The notes: generated from the sequence alone by a model not told the origin. Numbered from the stretch's first letter, positions 41,825-53,073 are shown. The stretch: 64,000 bases of DNA from Prorocentrum cordatum (GCA_963575745.1 CAUYUJ010016308.1:100001-164000), one strand, 5' to 3'. Program-made: numbers and translations.

Positions 41825-42565
41825 CCTCCTCCCCCTCCTCCCCCTCCCCCCCCTCCTCCCCCTCCTCCCCCTCCCACGTTCTCCTCCGCCCTCCTCCTCC
41901 TCCTCCGCCTCCTCCTTTTTCTCCCTCCATCCCGTCCTTCCTTCCTCCCTCCCCTTCTCCTCAGGTGTTCCTTCTCCTCCTACTCCTCCTCATCCCCCTT
42001 CTCCCCCTCCTGTCTCCTCCTCCTCCTCCTCCTCCTCCTCCTCCTCCTCCTCCTCATCCTCCTCCTCTCATCTCCTCCTCCTGCTGCTGGTCCTGCTGTT
42101 CCTGCTGCTCCTGCTGCTCCTGCTGCTCCTGCTGTTCCTGCTGCTCCTGCTGATCCTGCTGATCCTGCTGTTCCTGCTGCTCCTGCTGCTCCTGCTGCTC
42201 CTGCTGTTAATGCTGCTCCTGCTCGTGATCGTGTTCCTGTTCCTGCTTCTGCTCCTGTTCCTGCTCCTCATGATCCTCCTGTCCCTTTTGTTTTTCCTTG
42301 TCCTCCTCCTCCTCCTCCTCCTCCTCCTCCTCCTCCTCTTCCTCCCCCCCCCTCCTCCTTTTCCTCGCCCTCCTCCTCCTCCTCTCCTCCTCTCTTCCTC
42401 TACCTCCTCCTCTTCCTCAACGTCTTCTCCTTCCTCCTCCTCCTCCTCCTCCTCCTCCTCCTCGTTTTCCTCCTCGTTTTCCTCCTCGTTTTCCTCCTCG
42501 TTGTCCTCCTCCTCCTCCTCCTCCTCCTCCTCACCGTTCGCCTCCTCCTCCTCGTCCTCCTCCCC
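41825..42565 (+). repeat. (TCC)n and (TGCTCC)n homopyrimidine-rich tract
   Basis: (CCT)n over most of the interval, with a CTGCTC hexamer block at 42,075-42,260. Long open frames (Leu/Ser/Pro runs) are artefacts. Confidence 0.93.
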
Positions 42566-42662
42566 TGCAGCGTCTGGCGTCTGGGAAATATGTGCCCCCC
42601 CTCCGCGTACTGGTTTTTGACAAACAAGATTCCTGGGAAACGGGCCCTCGCTTAGTTCTTTT

Positions 42663-42987
42663 TTCGAAATGCTGCTGTCGCTGAAGCGCTGGCTTCATTT
42701 CGGGCTACCGCTCGTTCCCAATCGCGTTACTGATGCAACACTGGTCTCATTTCCGCGCTTCCGCTCGTTCCGGATCGTACTCCCGCTGCAGCGCTGGCGT
42801 CATTATTTCGAGCGCCATTCCACGGCATGGTTTTCGGTCTGTCCGCATACGCCCAAACATCTAAAACATCCCCCCCGAAGGAACATTCGGAGGTGATTCT
42901 ACATTCGGTGTCGATTCGTGGATGTTTTGGGCCGCAAAACTCTCCCACTTTGGGGCGTCGCCACGTCATGTCATGTCAGGCTACGCG
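42663..42987 (+). repeat. ~325 bp direct repeat, left copy (family F)
   Basis: Shared with 44,944-45,271 in the same orientation: AAATGCTGCT, CGCTGAAGCGCTGG, then CTACCGCTCGTTCC, GCAGCGCTGGCGTCATTATT, CCACGGCATGG and CTTTGGGGCGTCGCCACG. Its first part contains a ~53 bp internal duplication ending CGCTCGTTCC. Long terminal repeats of a small retroelement are one possibility, but no primer-binding site or TG...CA ends could be established. Confidence 0.8.
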
Positions 42988-43244
42988 TCCTCATTTCCTT
43001 TCCGCGCAGCCGCGCTTGGGTTTTTTCCCACATGCTTAGTGGGATTATTGACTTCTTCCCTGCCGCGTCGCACCCGTGTCTTGCTCACCTCCCTCCTCTC
43101 CTCTTCCTCTTCATTCCTCCCCTCACCCACGCGCAACACATGGACGCCCGGCGCTGACATGGGACACGCGTCTACATACAGCGACGGATGACACGCCATA
43201 TACAAGACATACGTGTAGGATTCGCAGTGAAAAGCAAGCAACGC
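42988..43244. other. No gene recognised
   Basis: Short sequence between the left direct repeat and the satellite; nothing recognised. Confidence 0.4.
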
Positions 43245-44312
43245 ATATTCTCGACACCACAAGGGTTGCGCAAAGAATGGTCTCTGATCGCGGCCGCTAT
43301 CCGTGACGGTCGTCAAAACCATAGCGGGCGTGGCAAGCGTGGCAGAGTCTCGACACCAAAGGGGGTGCGCAAGGGCTGGTCTCTGAGCGCGGCCGCTATC
43401 CGTCACGTTCGTCCAGAGCACAGCAGGCGTGGAACCTTTTCGACACCATATGGGGTGCGCAGGGGGTGGTTTCCGAGCGCGGCCGCTGTCCACGCTGGTC
43501 GTGCAGGTCGTCGCAAGCGTGGCACTTTCTCGACACCAAACGCCGTGCGCAAGGGGTGGTCTTTGAGCGCGGCCGCATGACCGCCGGTCGTGCAGGGCAT
43601 ACCAGGGGTGGCATTTTCTCAGCACCATAGGGGGTGCGAAGGGGGTGGTCTGTGAGCGCGGCCGCTACGCACGCCGGTCGCGCAGAGCAGAGCAGGCGTG
43701 GCACTTTCTCGACGCCATGGGGGCGCTCAGTGTGTGGTCTCTGAGCGCGGCCGCTACGCACGCCGGTCGTGCAGGCCACTTTCTCGGCACCATAGGGGGT
43801 GCGCAAGGGGTGGTCTGTGAGCGCAGCGGCTATGCACACTGGTCGTCCCTTGCATAGCAGGCGTGGCAATTTCTCGACACCATGGGGGGTGCGCACGGGG
43901 TGGTAACTATGTGAGCGCGGCCGCTACGCACGCCGGTCGTGCAAAGCATAGCAGGCATGGCAGTTTCTCGACACCTTGGGGGTGCGCAAGGGGTGGTTTC
44001 TGAGCGCGGCCGCTACGCGCGCTGGTCGTCCCTTGCGAAGTAGGCGTGGCATATTCTCGACACCATGGGGGGTGCGCAAGCGGTGGTCTCTGATCGCGGC
44101 CGCTACGCACGCCAGTCGTGCAGGGCATATCAAACGTGGCACTTTCCCGACACCGCAGGGGGTGCGCAGGGGGTGGTCTCTGAGCGCGGCCGCTATGCAC
44201 GCCGGTTGCGCAGACCACATCAGGCGCAGCACATTCTCGACACCAAAACGGATGCGCAGGGGGTGCGTCGTCACAATGCCCAGCGCACGTGTGGTATTTT
44301 TCGAGGCCACAG
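43245..44312 (+). repeat. ~90 bp satellite with a NotI site in most units
   Basis: Twelve or so units starting at about 43,247, 43,347, 43,434, 43,521, 43,610, 43,700, 43,777, 43,866, 43,960, 44,050, 44,141 and 44,232. The core is TTTCTCGACACCATAGGG, GGTGCGCAAGGGGTGGTCT, then CTGAGCGCGGCCGCTACGC and CGCCGGTCGTGCAG. On the minus strand this translates as a ~30 residue repeat (HPLRTPYGVEKVPRLLC), with stops between blocks, so no gene is called. Confidence 0.9.
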
Positions 44313-44335
44313 GGGCACGCAAGCGGGGGGGGCGC

Positions 44336-44336
44336 T

Positions 44337-44410
<74 letters not shown>

Positions 44411-44411
44411 T

Positions 44412-44445
<34 letters not shown>

Positions 44446-44448
44446 ACA
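44336..44448 (+). repeat. (ATC)n microsatellite
   Basis: About 36 ATC triplets with one TTTTC break. Confidence 0.95.
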
Positions 44449-44943
44449 AGAGCTGCAACCATCCTGGCTCAAGCAGGCTCAGACTGCTCGATACGTGAAC
44501 CCGGGCGACCGCCGGTGACCGTCAAAGGTACGGTCCCCGCCATGGCGCACTTGGCGCCCAAATGCGCCATGTTCGCGCTGCCACCGCCGTGCGAACAACT
44601 CAAGAAATCAATGCTAGAGATGGGCGCCAAGGAGAACCTGGATGGTTTGCGCGAGTATGTGGTGCCTTGGTACAATGCGCATTTCATGCTTACCACCGAC
44701 AACTGATGAACAGGTTGCCTGAGACGCTACTCACCAAATGCGAAGGATTTGCCGCGTAAACGAGGCGCTGACGATGCAAGGAGACCGTGATTGGTGATGT
44801 ACATGCTGGACCCTTCTTCGGTATCGGCGTCACCAGCGGTATCGGCGGGGCAACGGCCACAAGCATCATCCGCGCATGTTTCACTTCAGCCATCTTCACT
44901 CCAGACATCTTATAAATATGTGGGGTTCCTCGGTAGCATAATG
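44449..44943. other. Unannotated sequence with a possible short coding fragment
   Basis: On the plus strand 44,540-44,706 reads MAHLAPKCAMFALPPP, then CEQLKKSMLEMGAKENLDG and LREYVVPWYNAHFMLTTDN before a stop. The composition looks natural, but the frame upstream is only the (ATC)n repeat and no family is recognised. It lies between the two direct repeats, so it could be a remnant of an element. Confidence 0.3.
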
Positions 44944-45271
44944 TTTCAAAATGCTGCTCTCGCTGAAGCGCTGGCCTAATTTTCGGGCTACCGCTCGTTC
45001 CGAATCGTGTTCCCGCTGCAGCGCTGGCCTCATTTCCGCGCTTCCGCTCGTTCCGAATTGTGCTCCCGCTGCAGCGCTGGCGTCATTATTTCCAGTGCCA
45101 TGCCACGGCATGGTTTCCGGTCCTTCCAAAGAGGCCACAAAATCTAGAAACTTGTCTCCCGAAGAAACCATCGGAAGTGATTCCACATTCGGCGTCGATT
45201 CGTTGATTATCTGGGCCGCAGAAGTCCCCCCCACTTTGGGGCGTCGCCACGCCATGCTGTCATGCTACGCG
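44944..45271 (+). repeat. ~325 bp direct repeat, right copy (family F)
   Basis: Same order of segments as 42,663-42,987, roughly 80-85 percent alike by eye. The two copies lie 2.28 kb apart and bracket the NotI satellite and (ATC)n. Confidence 0.8.
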
Positions 45272-45379
45272 TTGATCTTCGATACTTCGACATCCGATTG
45301 TGCAAATAGAGAGGAGTTCTACGCAACGGTAAGGGATGGGAGAGAGGGGTAGGACGTCAGATATGACGCGAGCGCTCCT

Positions 45380-46235
45380 AGCTTGCCCCTCCCCCCTCCC
45401 CCCTTCCCCCCCTCCCCATCCTCCTCCCCCTCCCCCATCCCCCTCCCCCTCCACCTCCCGTCCCTCCTCCTTCTCCTCCTCCTCCTCCTCCTCCTCCTCC
45501 TCTTCCTGCTCCCCTCCTACCCTGCACCCACGTCCTCGCCCTAGTCGTTGTCCACCCTCCTCCGCCTCAGGGAGCATGGGCCAGGGGCGGCGGAGGAGGC
45601 AGGGACGAACAGCGGGGAGCCCAAGGCGCCGGGGGCTGCGTGGCCAACCCGGGAGCCGGCGAGGCGCGCGGGGAGGGCGCCTGGTGCCGGATGGTGCGGG
45701 CCGAGTTCTCCAAGAGCAGCTCGAGGGGGCAGAGGGGGGATCGGCACAGCAACACCGCCCTCGTGCTCCTCCTCCACTTACTCCTCCTCCTCCTCCGCTA
45801 CCCTCCTCCTCCGTTCTGCATCCCTCCTCCTCCTCCTCGTCCCTCGTCCTCAACCTCCTCTTCCTCCTCCTCCTCCTGCCTCCTGCCTCATCTTCCTTCC
45901 TCGTCCTCCCTTGTTCCCAACTTCATCCTCCCTCCTCCTCGTCCACGCTCTTCCTCCTCCCCCTTCTCCTCCTCCTCCTACTCCTCCTCCTCCTCCTCCT
46001 CCACCCTCGTCCTCATCCTCCTCATTGTCCTCCGCCCTCGTCGTCATGTTCCTCATTCATGGACCTAATTCTCCTACTCATCAGGCGACGAGGAGGAGGA
46101 GGAGGAGGAGGAGGAGGAGGAGGAGGAGGAGGAGGCGGAGGAGCAGGAGGCGGAGGCGGAGGAGGAGGCGGAGGAGGGGGAAGAGGATGAGGAGGAGGAG
46201 GAGGAGGAGGAGGAGGCCGGGCGAAGAGTCGACGG
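45380..46235. repeat. (TCC)n tracts then (GGA)n tract
   Basis: Pyrimidine tracts at 45,385-45,510 and 45,760-46,050 on plus, then a purine GGA/GGC tract at 46,088-46,216. The strand bias flips near 46,080. 45,545-45,755 is GC-rich without a recognised gene. Confidence 0.9.
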
Positions 46236-46361
46236 GGGCGGAGCGCCCCTCCGGGCGCAGCCCGCGGCGCCCTGACATCTGCAACCGCGCATCACAGCTA
46301 TGAGCGCACTCGGCCCACGGAGGCCTTCGGGTAGGAGGTCGGCTGCAGGATTGATGCACCC

Positions 46362-47898
46362 CAGAATCCCACCAGCGCTTTAGTTTGGGGCGTGAGTGGT
46401 TTGACGGATGTTGTCCTGCCGGGGGGCCAATCCTTCCCCTGCTCGGGGGAGGAGCTTATCACTGCTCCTTGTTGGTATACACCCCCTCCCCCACCCGAAT
46501 GTGGACCAACCCGAGACACGTCCCGACTCCCACCACACCACCCCTGTCGGAAAACCATCCAGAATGCATTTTGCCTTAACATCTGGCGCATGTGCGGGCG
46601 CCCTGCGATCCCTTTGCATTGGTTGTTGACAAAGACTGCGGGGTTCCCGTCATACTCCTCGCTGCGCGCATGCCAACCATTCCTGTCAAACAGGCAAAAT
46701 AGAATGCACACTCTGCCTCCAAATCTGGAGCATGCGCGGGCGCTCCGCGACCACTTGGCATTTGTTGCAATTGGTAAGAATGGCGGGGGTGCCGTCGTAT
46801 TCCTCGCTGCGCACAGGCCAACCAGCCCTGTCAGAAAACAACACAGAATTCAGATTGCCTCCACAACTGGCGCATGCGCGGGCGCCCTGCGACCACCTTG
46901 CATGGGTTTTTGACGAAGACGGCGGGGGTGCTGGCAGATTGCTTGAAACGTGTAGCACGTGCCCCACCTGGCGTTCCTGGCTCGCTTGCGCCTCCAAGAT
47001 GCCTGGTGCACCTGGAGACCGAGGTGCACCTGGCATGCGTGGCGCTCCTAAGCAATATGCTGAGACTCCCTCGGGTGTTACTGATGTGTTGGGAGGACGG
47101 GTGGGAGTGAGCGAGACGGCTTGCGGGCGAAGGGGGGCCTCGATCCTTCACCCTACCTGCCTGGGGCCTGGGAGGGGTAGGGATGGAGGGGTTAGAACGT
47201 CCAAGATGACCCAAGAGGCTCCAAGAGGGCCTCAGAGAGCCCACGATTGCCCCCTAAGATGGCCCAAGATACCTCAAGATGGCACACGATCGCCTCCGAC
47301 ACGCATCCAAGAGGCCTGAAGACGGCCCCAAAACGGTTTGAAGTGCCCTCCGAGCCCTCCGAAGATCCCCCCAAAAGGTCCAAATCGCTCAAACACCTCA
47401 AGAAAAACAAATTTTGTGCCTTCTCGCCGTTCCGCTTCCGATGGGCTCTCGAGGCCTCAAGATGGCCTTAAGACGGCGCAAGAGAGCCCCAGAGGGGTCC
47501 AAGAAGGCTCCAAGAGGGCCCCCAAAGGGTACAAAAATCGCCCAAGAGCGCTCCCAGAGCGCCCCACGAGGGCCTCAGAACACCTTTTTCGAGCCTCCGA
47601 AGGGGGGCCCGAAATTTTCACCACCACCACCACCACCAACTGCCCTTTTTGAGCCATGGGGCTCCAGAGGCTTCCCAAACCCCCTTTCGGAGCCCCAAGA
47701 GGGTCCCAAGACCTCCACAATGAGCCCCTAGAGGGCGCTCCACAAAGGGCACTCAGAGACTCAGAGAGCCCCTGAGCTCAGGATAGCCTCCGACAGCCTC
47801 TACCCGAACATGGCTCGAGATAGCGTCCGAGAGGCCTCAAGAAACCCTCCGAATCGTGTCTGGGTGAGCTGGTGGAGATACGCGAAGTAGCGAAGCGT
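46362..47898 (+). mobile_element. Family C repeat element, copy 3 (diverged)
   Basis: Starts AATCCCACCAGC, then GGGCGTGAGTGGTTTG, and ends GCTGGTGGAGATAC, GCGAAGCGTCAAGAATTC, as in the copies at 4.8 and 39.4 kb. Inside, a ~149 bp triplicated unit (46,550-46,925) replaces the 27 bp repeats, and CCAAGAGGCC-type sequence fills 47,205-47,760. Longer than the others (1.5 kb). Confidence 0.58.
46550..46925 (-). repeat. ~149 bp tandem repeat, 2.5 copies
   Basis: CTGGCGCATG(T/C)GCGGGCGCCCTGCGA near 46,580, a variant at 46,728 and again at 46,866. Between them lies CGTC(A/G)TA(C/T)TCCTCGCTGCGC. On the minus strand each unit reads GW..RSEEYDG.PA and RP.MRQ..RQ, but in three different frames. Confidence 0.75.
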
Positions 47899-48150
47899 CA
47901 AGAATTCTGTTTCTTCCTCGAATCCGCGAACGGATAGCTATAAGATTCGTAGTTCCACGAACATCAGAGTGAGAGGGCCGAGCGGTCATTCACTGTCCCT
48001 GGGCGCGTAACTGAAATGGGATTCCGCGATGCGGATTATTGCTGTTGTTTGTATGTATGTATGTATGTTTGTTTGTTTGTGCTTTTGGTTGTTTATGTGT
48101 TTGCTTGTTTGTTGGTTCGCTTGTTTGTGTGTTTACTGTTGAGCGTTCAC
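47899..48150. repeat. Short GTTT/GTAT-rich stretch
   Basis: (GTAT)n at 48,050-48,066 followed by GTTTGTTT and TTGTTTG words to 48,135. Confidence 0.6.
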
Positions 48151-48162
48151 TGCTGAAGAATA

Positions 48163-48292
48163 AGTATTGTTGATCCCCCCTCCCGGTGATACATGCGTTT
48201 TTGAATTGAAGTGCCCTTTTCGGGGCTCGCACCCTGTTTTTACAAAGGAAAGAAACACTGATTCCTCAAACTCCGTCGTTGGCCCCCGAGCT

Positions 48293-48338
<46 letters not shown>

Positions 48339-48935
48339 CGGCTCCCGCCTGATACTTCTCACGATGTATTATCACATCGCGCTCTCGCGCGGGAGATCCT
48401 CACAATGTTTTCAAGAATCGCGCTCTCGCGTGGGACTTCCTCACGATCTATTCATACGCCGCGCCCTCGACATTCAGGGGTCACGCTCTCGATGTGGATT
48501 TCCTGACGATTGATTTGAGAATCGAGCTGTCGCTGGAGACTTCCTCGCGATTCATGCAGGACGCACGCTTCAGCAACTCGCCTGCTCGACCTGGCCGCCT
48601 GGGCCCTCCTTCCTGACCCGCCAGGTAGGGTCTATTCGCCCGATCTGCCCTTATGGTTCTGCCACGTGTTTTCTGCTCCAAGCCCCCTCCCCTAATCTCT
48701 TTCGTGTTTCGTCCTCCTCCCTCCCCCTTGTCCCGTCCTTCCGTTCGTGCTCCCTTCCCCTGCCCCGCGGGCTGCACGAAATACGCGTTGCAGGTAAGAA
48801 GGATCCACCCAAGGGCACAGTCAAAAAAAACAGGGCGGGTATCGAGGGTTCGGGATATACGTGTTGAGTGGCACGCGAACAGGTAGGAACGAACAATATC
48901 AAAATGACTGATGTTGTTGTCGTTCAACTCTCGCT
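48163..48935 (+). repeat. ~0.77 kb tandem duplication, unit 1
   Basis: Shares with unit 2, in order: GTTGATCCCCCCTCC, TTTAATTGAAGTGC-like, GGGGCTCGCACCCTGTTTT, GGCTCCCGCCTGATACTTC, CGCGATTCATGCA, CACGCTTCAGCAAC, CACGTGTTTTCTG, CGGGCTGCAC and GGTTCGGGATATACGT. Includes (CAA)n at 48,292-48,338. No gene recognised. Confidence 0.82.
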
Positions 48936-49535
48936 GAATACTGTTGATCCCCCCTCCGGAGACCTGTGTTTTTTAATTGAAGTGCTTCCCCCGGGGCTCG
49001 CACCCTGTTTTGTTTTCCATCGGGGAAAAATCACTGGGCTCACACTGGGCCCCTGGCCCCCGGTTTATAACAACAGCGGTTCCCGCCTGATACTTCCTCA
49101 CTATTTATTCCTAAATCACGCTGTCGCGCGGGACATCCTCACAATTCGTGTACTTGGGAAACGCGCTATTGCTCGAGATCTCCTCGCGATTCATGCAAAA
49201 CACACGCTTCAGCAACCCGCCTGCTCGATCTCGTCGCCCGGGCTCGCCTTCCCGACCTGCCCGCTATGGGTCTGCCCACCCGATTTGCCCGTCTGGTTAT
49301 ACCACGTGTTTTCTGTTCCTTGCCCCCTAACTGCTCAATTCTCTGTTGTGTTCAATGCTTGTTCCCTCCCCCTTCCACCCGTCCCCCATTACGGGCTGCA
49401 CTCAATGCGGGTGGCAAATAAGGAGATCTACCCCCAAGGGGGTACGATCGAAGACGACGAGGGCGGGTACCGACGGTTCGGGATATACGTATCGATTGGC
49501 ACATGAGCAGATAGGAGCGAACAGTCTTAAAATTA
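48936..49535 (+). repeat. ~0.77 kb tandem duplication, unit 2
   Basis: Second, shorter copy, in the same order and orientation; (CAA)n is reduced to AACAACAG. Ends GGTTCGGGATATACGTATCG. Confidence 0.82.
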
Positions 49536-49539
49536 TCTG

Positions 49540-49580
49540 CGTGGTTGTTGTTGTTGTTGTTGTTGTTGTTGAAGTTGTTG
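49540..49580 (+). repeat. (TTG)n microsatellite
   Basis: About 12 GTT triplets. Confidence 0.92.
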
Positions 49581-49709
49581 TCGTTGATCATCAACAATCA
49601 TTATTGTTGGACCCTTAAAGCGCCCTGTCGCTCTCGCCGCGGCACCGACTACATTGAAAATGGGGCTCACGCTCGAGCGGTTTGGGGGGGCGCCAAAACT
49701 GGCCCCCAA

Positions 49710-50425
49710 ACAACAACAACGCTCCCGCTCGAGACCTCCTCCTTTTTTTACTCAGAGCTGGTGCTCTTGCTCGCCACCGAAAACCGCCGCCCCAACAAAA
49801 CCAACGCTCCCGCTCGAGACTTTTTCCCGTTTTACCTTGGACTGGCGCGGCACTATTTCTCTCATCGGCGCCGCCCCCAGCAAAAACAACGTTCCCGCTC
49901 GAGACATCCTCCTGTTTACTCAGAGCCGGTGCTTTTGCTCGCCGCCGAAATCCGCCGCCCCAACAAAACCAGCGCTCCCGTCCGAGACTTTTTCCCGTTT
50001 TACGCTGGACTGGCGCCCAACTCTCTTTTGAATTGGCGCCGCCCCCAGCAAGAACAACGCTCCCGCTCGAGGCTTCCTCCCTTTTTCCTGAAGACGGTGC
50101 TGTCCCTCGCCGCCGAAAGCCCCCGTCCCGACAAAACCGCGGCTCCCGCTCGAGACTTCTTCCCTTCTTGCTGAAGACTGGTGTTCCTCCTCGCCGCCGA
50201 CAAACGCCTTCTCAACAGAACCAGCGCTCCCGCTCGAGAATTCGTTTTGTTGCACGCTTCGCTAGCGCCCTACTCTCTTCTGCATTGGCGCCGCTCCCAC
50301 CAACAACAGCACCCCTCCTCGAGACTTCCTCCCTTATTAATCAAGGCCAGATCCTTCCCTCGCCGCCGACAGCCCCCCTCCCCACCAAGCCAATCCTGCC
50401 GCTCGATACTTCCTTGTGCTCTACC
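49710..50425 (+). repeat. 84 bp satellite with a CTCGAG site per unit
   Basis: Nine units with the core CAACGCTCCCGCTCGAGAC near 49,720, 49,805, 49,891, 49,973, 50,059, 50,142, 50,225, 50,312 and 50,396. Two alternating unit types are visible: one carries GCTCGCCGCCGAAA and CCCCAACAAAACC, the other TTGGCGCCGCCCCCAGCAA, so the higher-order period may be about 168 bp. The similar ACAGCGGTTCCCGCCTGATAC of the upstream duplication suggests common origin. Confidence 0.87.
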
Positions 50426-50654
50426 CATGGCTGGGGCTCCACTGGCGGTCTCGCATCGGCGCGACAAGGCGCGGGCATGTGTTTTCGAGGCGGGATCTGT
50501 TGAAATTCTTCGGAGGAAGTGTTTGCAAGACCTACTGCGGGAGATCTGGGAATGGGAATAGCGGACCCCCGCGATAGAACAATAACCCCCCATGATGCGA
50601 ATGGTTAGCATGATGGTCGCATGCTGCGTGTGGAAGCATCGCGCATGAATGTAA

Positions 50655-50712
50655 CATGGTTGTTGTTGTTGTTGTTGGTGTTGGTGTTGTTGTTGTTGCT
50701 GTTGTTGTGTGG
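50655..50712 (+). repeat. (GTT)n microsatellite
   Basis: GTTGTTGTT with GTTGGT variants. Confidence 0.9.
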
Positions 50713-50724
50713 CGTCGTCCCCCC

Positions 50725-50945
50725 CGCGACCCGGCCCGCGACCCACCCGCAACCCACCCCGCGACCCACCCGCGACCCGCCCGCGACACACCCGCGACCC
50801 GCCCGCGACCCGCCCGCGACCCACCCCGCGACCCACCCGCGACCCACCCCGCGACCCACCCGCGACCCACCCCGCGACCCACGCGCCACCCGGCCCGCGA
50901 CCCACCCGCGACCTACCCACGACCCATCCCGCGAGCCACCCACAC
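50725..50945 (+). repeat. 11-12 bp minisatellite CGCGACCCACC
   Basis: About 19 copies of CGCGACCCACC, CGCGACCCGCC or CGCGACCCACCC. Open frames of Arg/Pro/Asp/His are artefacts. Confidence 0.93.
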
Positions 50946-52865
50946 TGCTGTAACGAAAAATTAACACCTACGGCGAGCTCACTGTGTAACGTTTGTGAAA
51001 CTTAGGCGGCGGCGGCGGGCTTCTTCAGAGACACGCAGACTGCCGACGTCCCCCCGCCGCCCCCTCACTCTTATCGGCGACCGTGGGGTGCTACGTAAAC
51101 GTTCAGGTTTCGTTGATTCCACGAACCAATCACTTCCGATGTTAATCAATTATATGGTCGATTCTGTGGTCGAAGGCAACAAACTGGGACATCGAGACGC
51201 GCCATCGAGACGCGCCCGCGGAGTCGACCTGGAATCGGCAGCGAGGGCGAGCGATACCCCCTCGCAGGGCGCCTCGCTGGAACAAAGCACCCAGCAAATG
51301 GATCATCCGAGTGTTCTCCGAAGACAGTCTCCCAAAGCAAGAAGTTCGGTTTTTCCTTGAACCAGCCACAATATAAACGAACCTGCTCACGGCAAAATTC
51401 TGTTCTGGGCTGCGACTATGGCAGTTACATGTTTTCGTGATTTTGGGAATGCGCGAGCCCCACAGGATGCCCTCGGCCTTTTCTCCAAAGTTCGAAACGA
51501 AGGACGGAGGGAGGGGGCGCAAGGCGCCCTGCGAATCGCGGCGACCCGAAGGTAAAACAGAGGAGGATGGAGGGTGGTGGCCTTTGGACGTCGTGGGCCA
51601 TTATGTGTTCCTGCTTCTGGTGGCCTCTGACAGACGAAGGGGGAAATGGAAAGGGCGGCCACGGCACCGTCCGTGCCGAGACGGGCACGCGAGGCAGTCG
51701 ATCCAGCACGCCGCGCGCACCACTCCTTCTTGCCCGGCGGGTGCTCGCGCGGCATCCCGGCGGCTCACGGTGCCCGCAGCCTGGGAGTGGACGTGAGCAG
51801 CACCAAGGCAAGAGGCGCGCGCGCACACGCATGGCGCCACGCACCTACCCTGAGCTCTGACGTCGCGACAGACACGCAGCATCGTGGAAGGTCACCACTG
51901 GGGCCCTCGGCCTCAGTTTTCTGCGGGCTCCCTCGAGCCACTTGGATATGCGAAAGCCCCGGGGGCCTGGACCCACGGAAAAGGCCGGGCGCGAAAGCGG
52001 CGCCGGAATCTCAGCGTGAGATCTCGACGGTCTCGTCCATACCCGAGGGTTGACGGCGTGGACAGAACACACGCCCAGAACTCTCGCCCCCACTCCCTCC
52101 CATGTTCATTATAACGTGGGGTGGGGCATTCATCGCGGGGTGAAGAAAAGCGTGCGTTTGTCGCGCACCGTCTTGGCCGGCGGTGGCAGCTTGGGGGGCC
52201 CTGTTTGGCGCCTGGCTCAAGACCAATAACACATGATGTCCAACACCGACAACGTCCGCGGCGACACCCACGGCAAGCCCTGTCCAAAATGAAGAGGAGC
52301 TGCTACCGGACATCCAGCGTGCTACCATCACGAACGCGAAACAGGGTACGAAAGGGTTTCCCTGGACACGGCGAGGCTCGGCCACGAGTAAACAGTTCTC
52401 CAGCAAAAAAAAACGGGGACCAGCCCGAAAATCACAGCCCTAAACGACTTGACTACACCCACCTCGATCGTCCCGATGTATGGCCACCACTTGAGTATCG
52501 TTTATCCGATCCCCGTCCCCAGCAGCGTGGCCTGGGCCCCACTGGCCGATTTACTCTCCTAGATGGGGATATAGGCCGTTCCCTTCGGGTCTCGAGGGGG
52601 TGTATCCCCAACTGGGGTGGTAATCTGGTGGGGGTCTCGAAGCGGATGGGGATGGGGATGGGGGCCGCTCCAACGATACTGGCCACTGCCACCCCCCCGA
52701 AGCCCGACACCCGCCTGCTCCGCCCGCGCCCCCGCTCCGCGAGGGCGGGCGGCGGCCGGGCGCGCGCGAGCGAGGGGGCGGCCATCCGGGGAATCGGGCA
52801 CCGAGTGGAGGGGGGGGCGGGCGGCGGCGACGACGACGCCGCGGGGCGCAGGGCGCCGAAGGTGT
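50946..52865. other. No gene recognised
   Basis: GC-rich sequence with many overlapping open frames and no recognised domain. CTGGGCCCCACTGGCCGATTT near 52,528 resembles a block at 15,660. Confidence 0.45.
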
Positions 52866-52883
52866 CGTCGAAGGTTGACGATA

Positions 52884-52938
<55 letters not shown>

Positions 52939-53073
52939 TGCCGTAGGTCGTCGTAGGTCGTCGTCGTCGGCGGCGCCGTCGTCGTCGTATGTCGTCGTCG
53001 TCGTAGGTAGTCGTAGGTAGTCGTCGTCGTCGTAGGTAGTCGTCGTCGTCGTAGGTAGTCGTCGTCGTAGGTA

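Noticed and set aside
41514-42655. Plus-strand frames of 360-370 codons (Ile/Ser or His/Pro/Leu runs)
   Set aside because: Encoded by (CAT)n and (TCC)n; no non-repeat domain attached.
52121-53020. 299-codon open frame
   Set aside because: Its end is the (CGT)n tract and the first part has no recognised domain; other frames are equally open.
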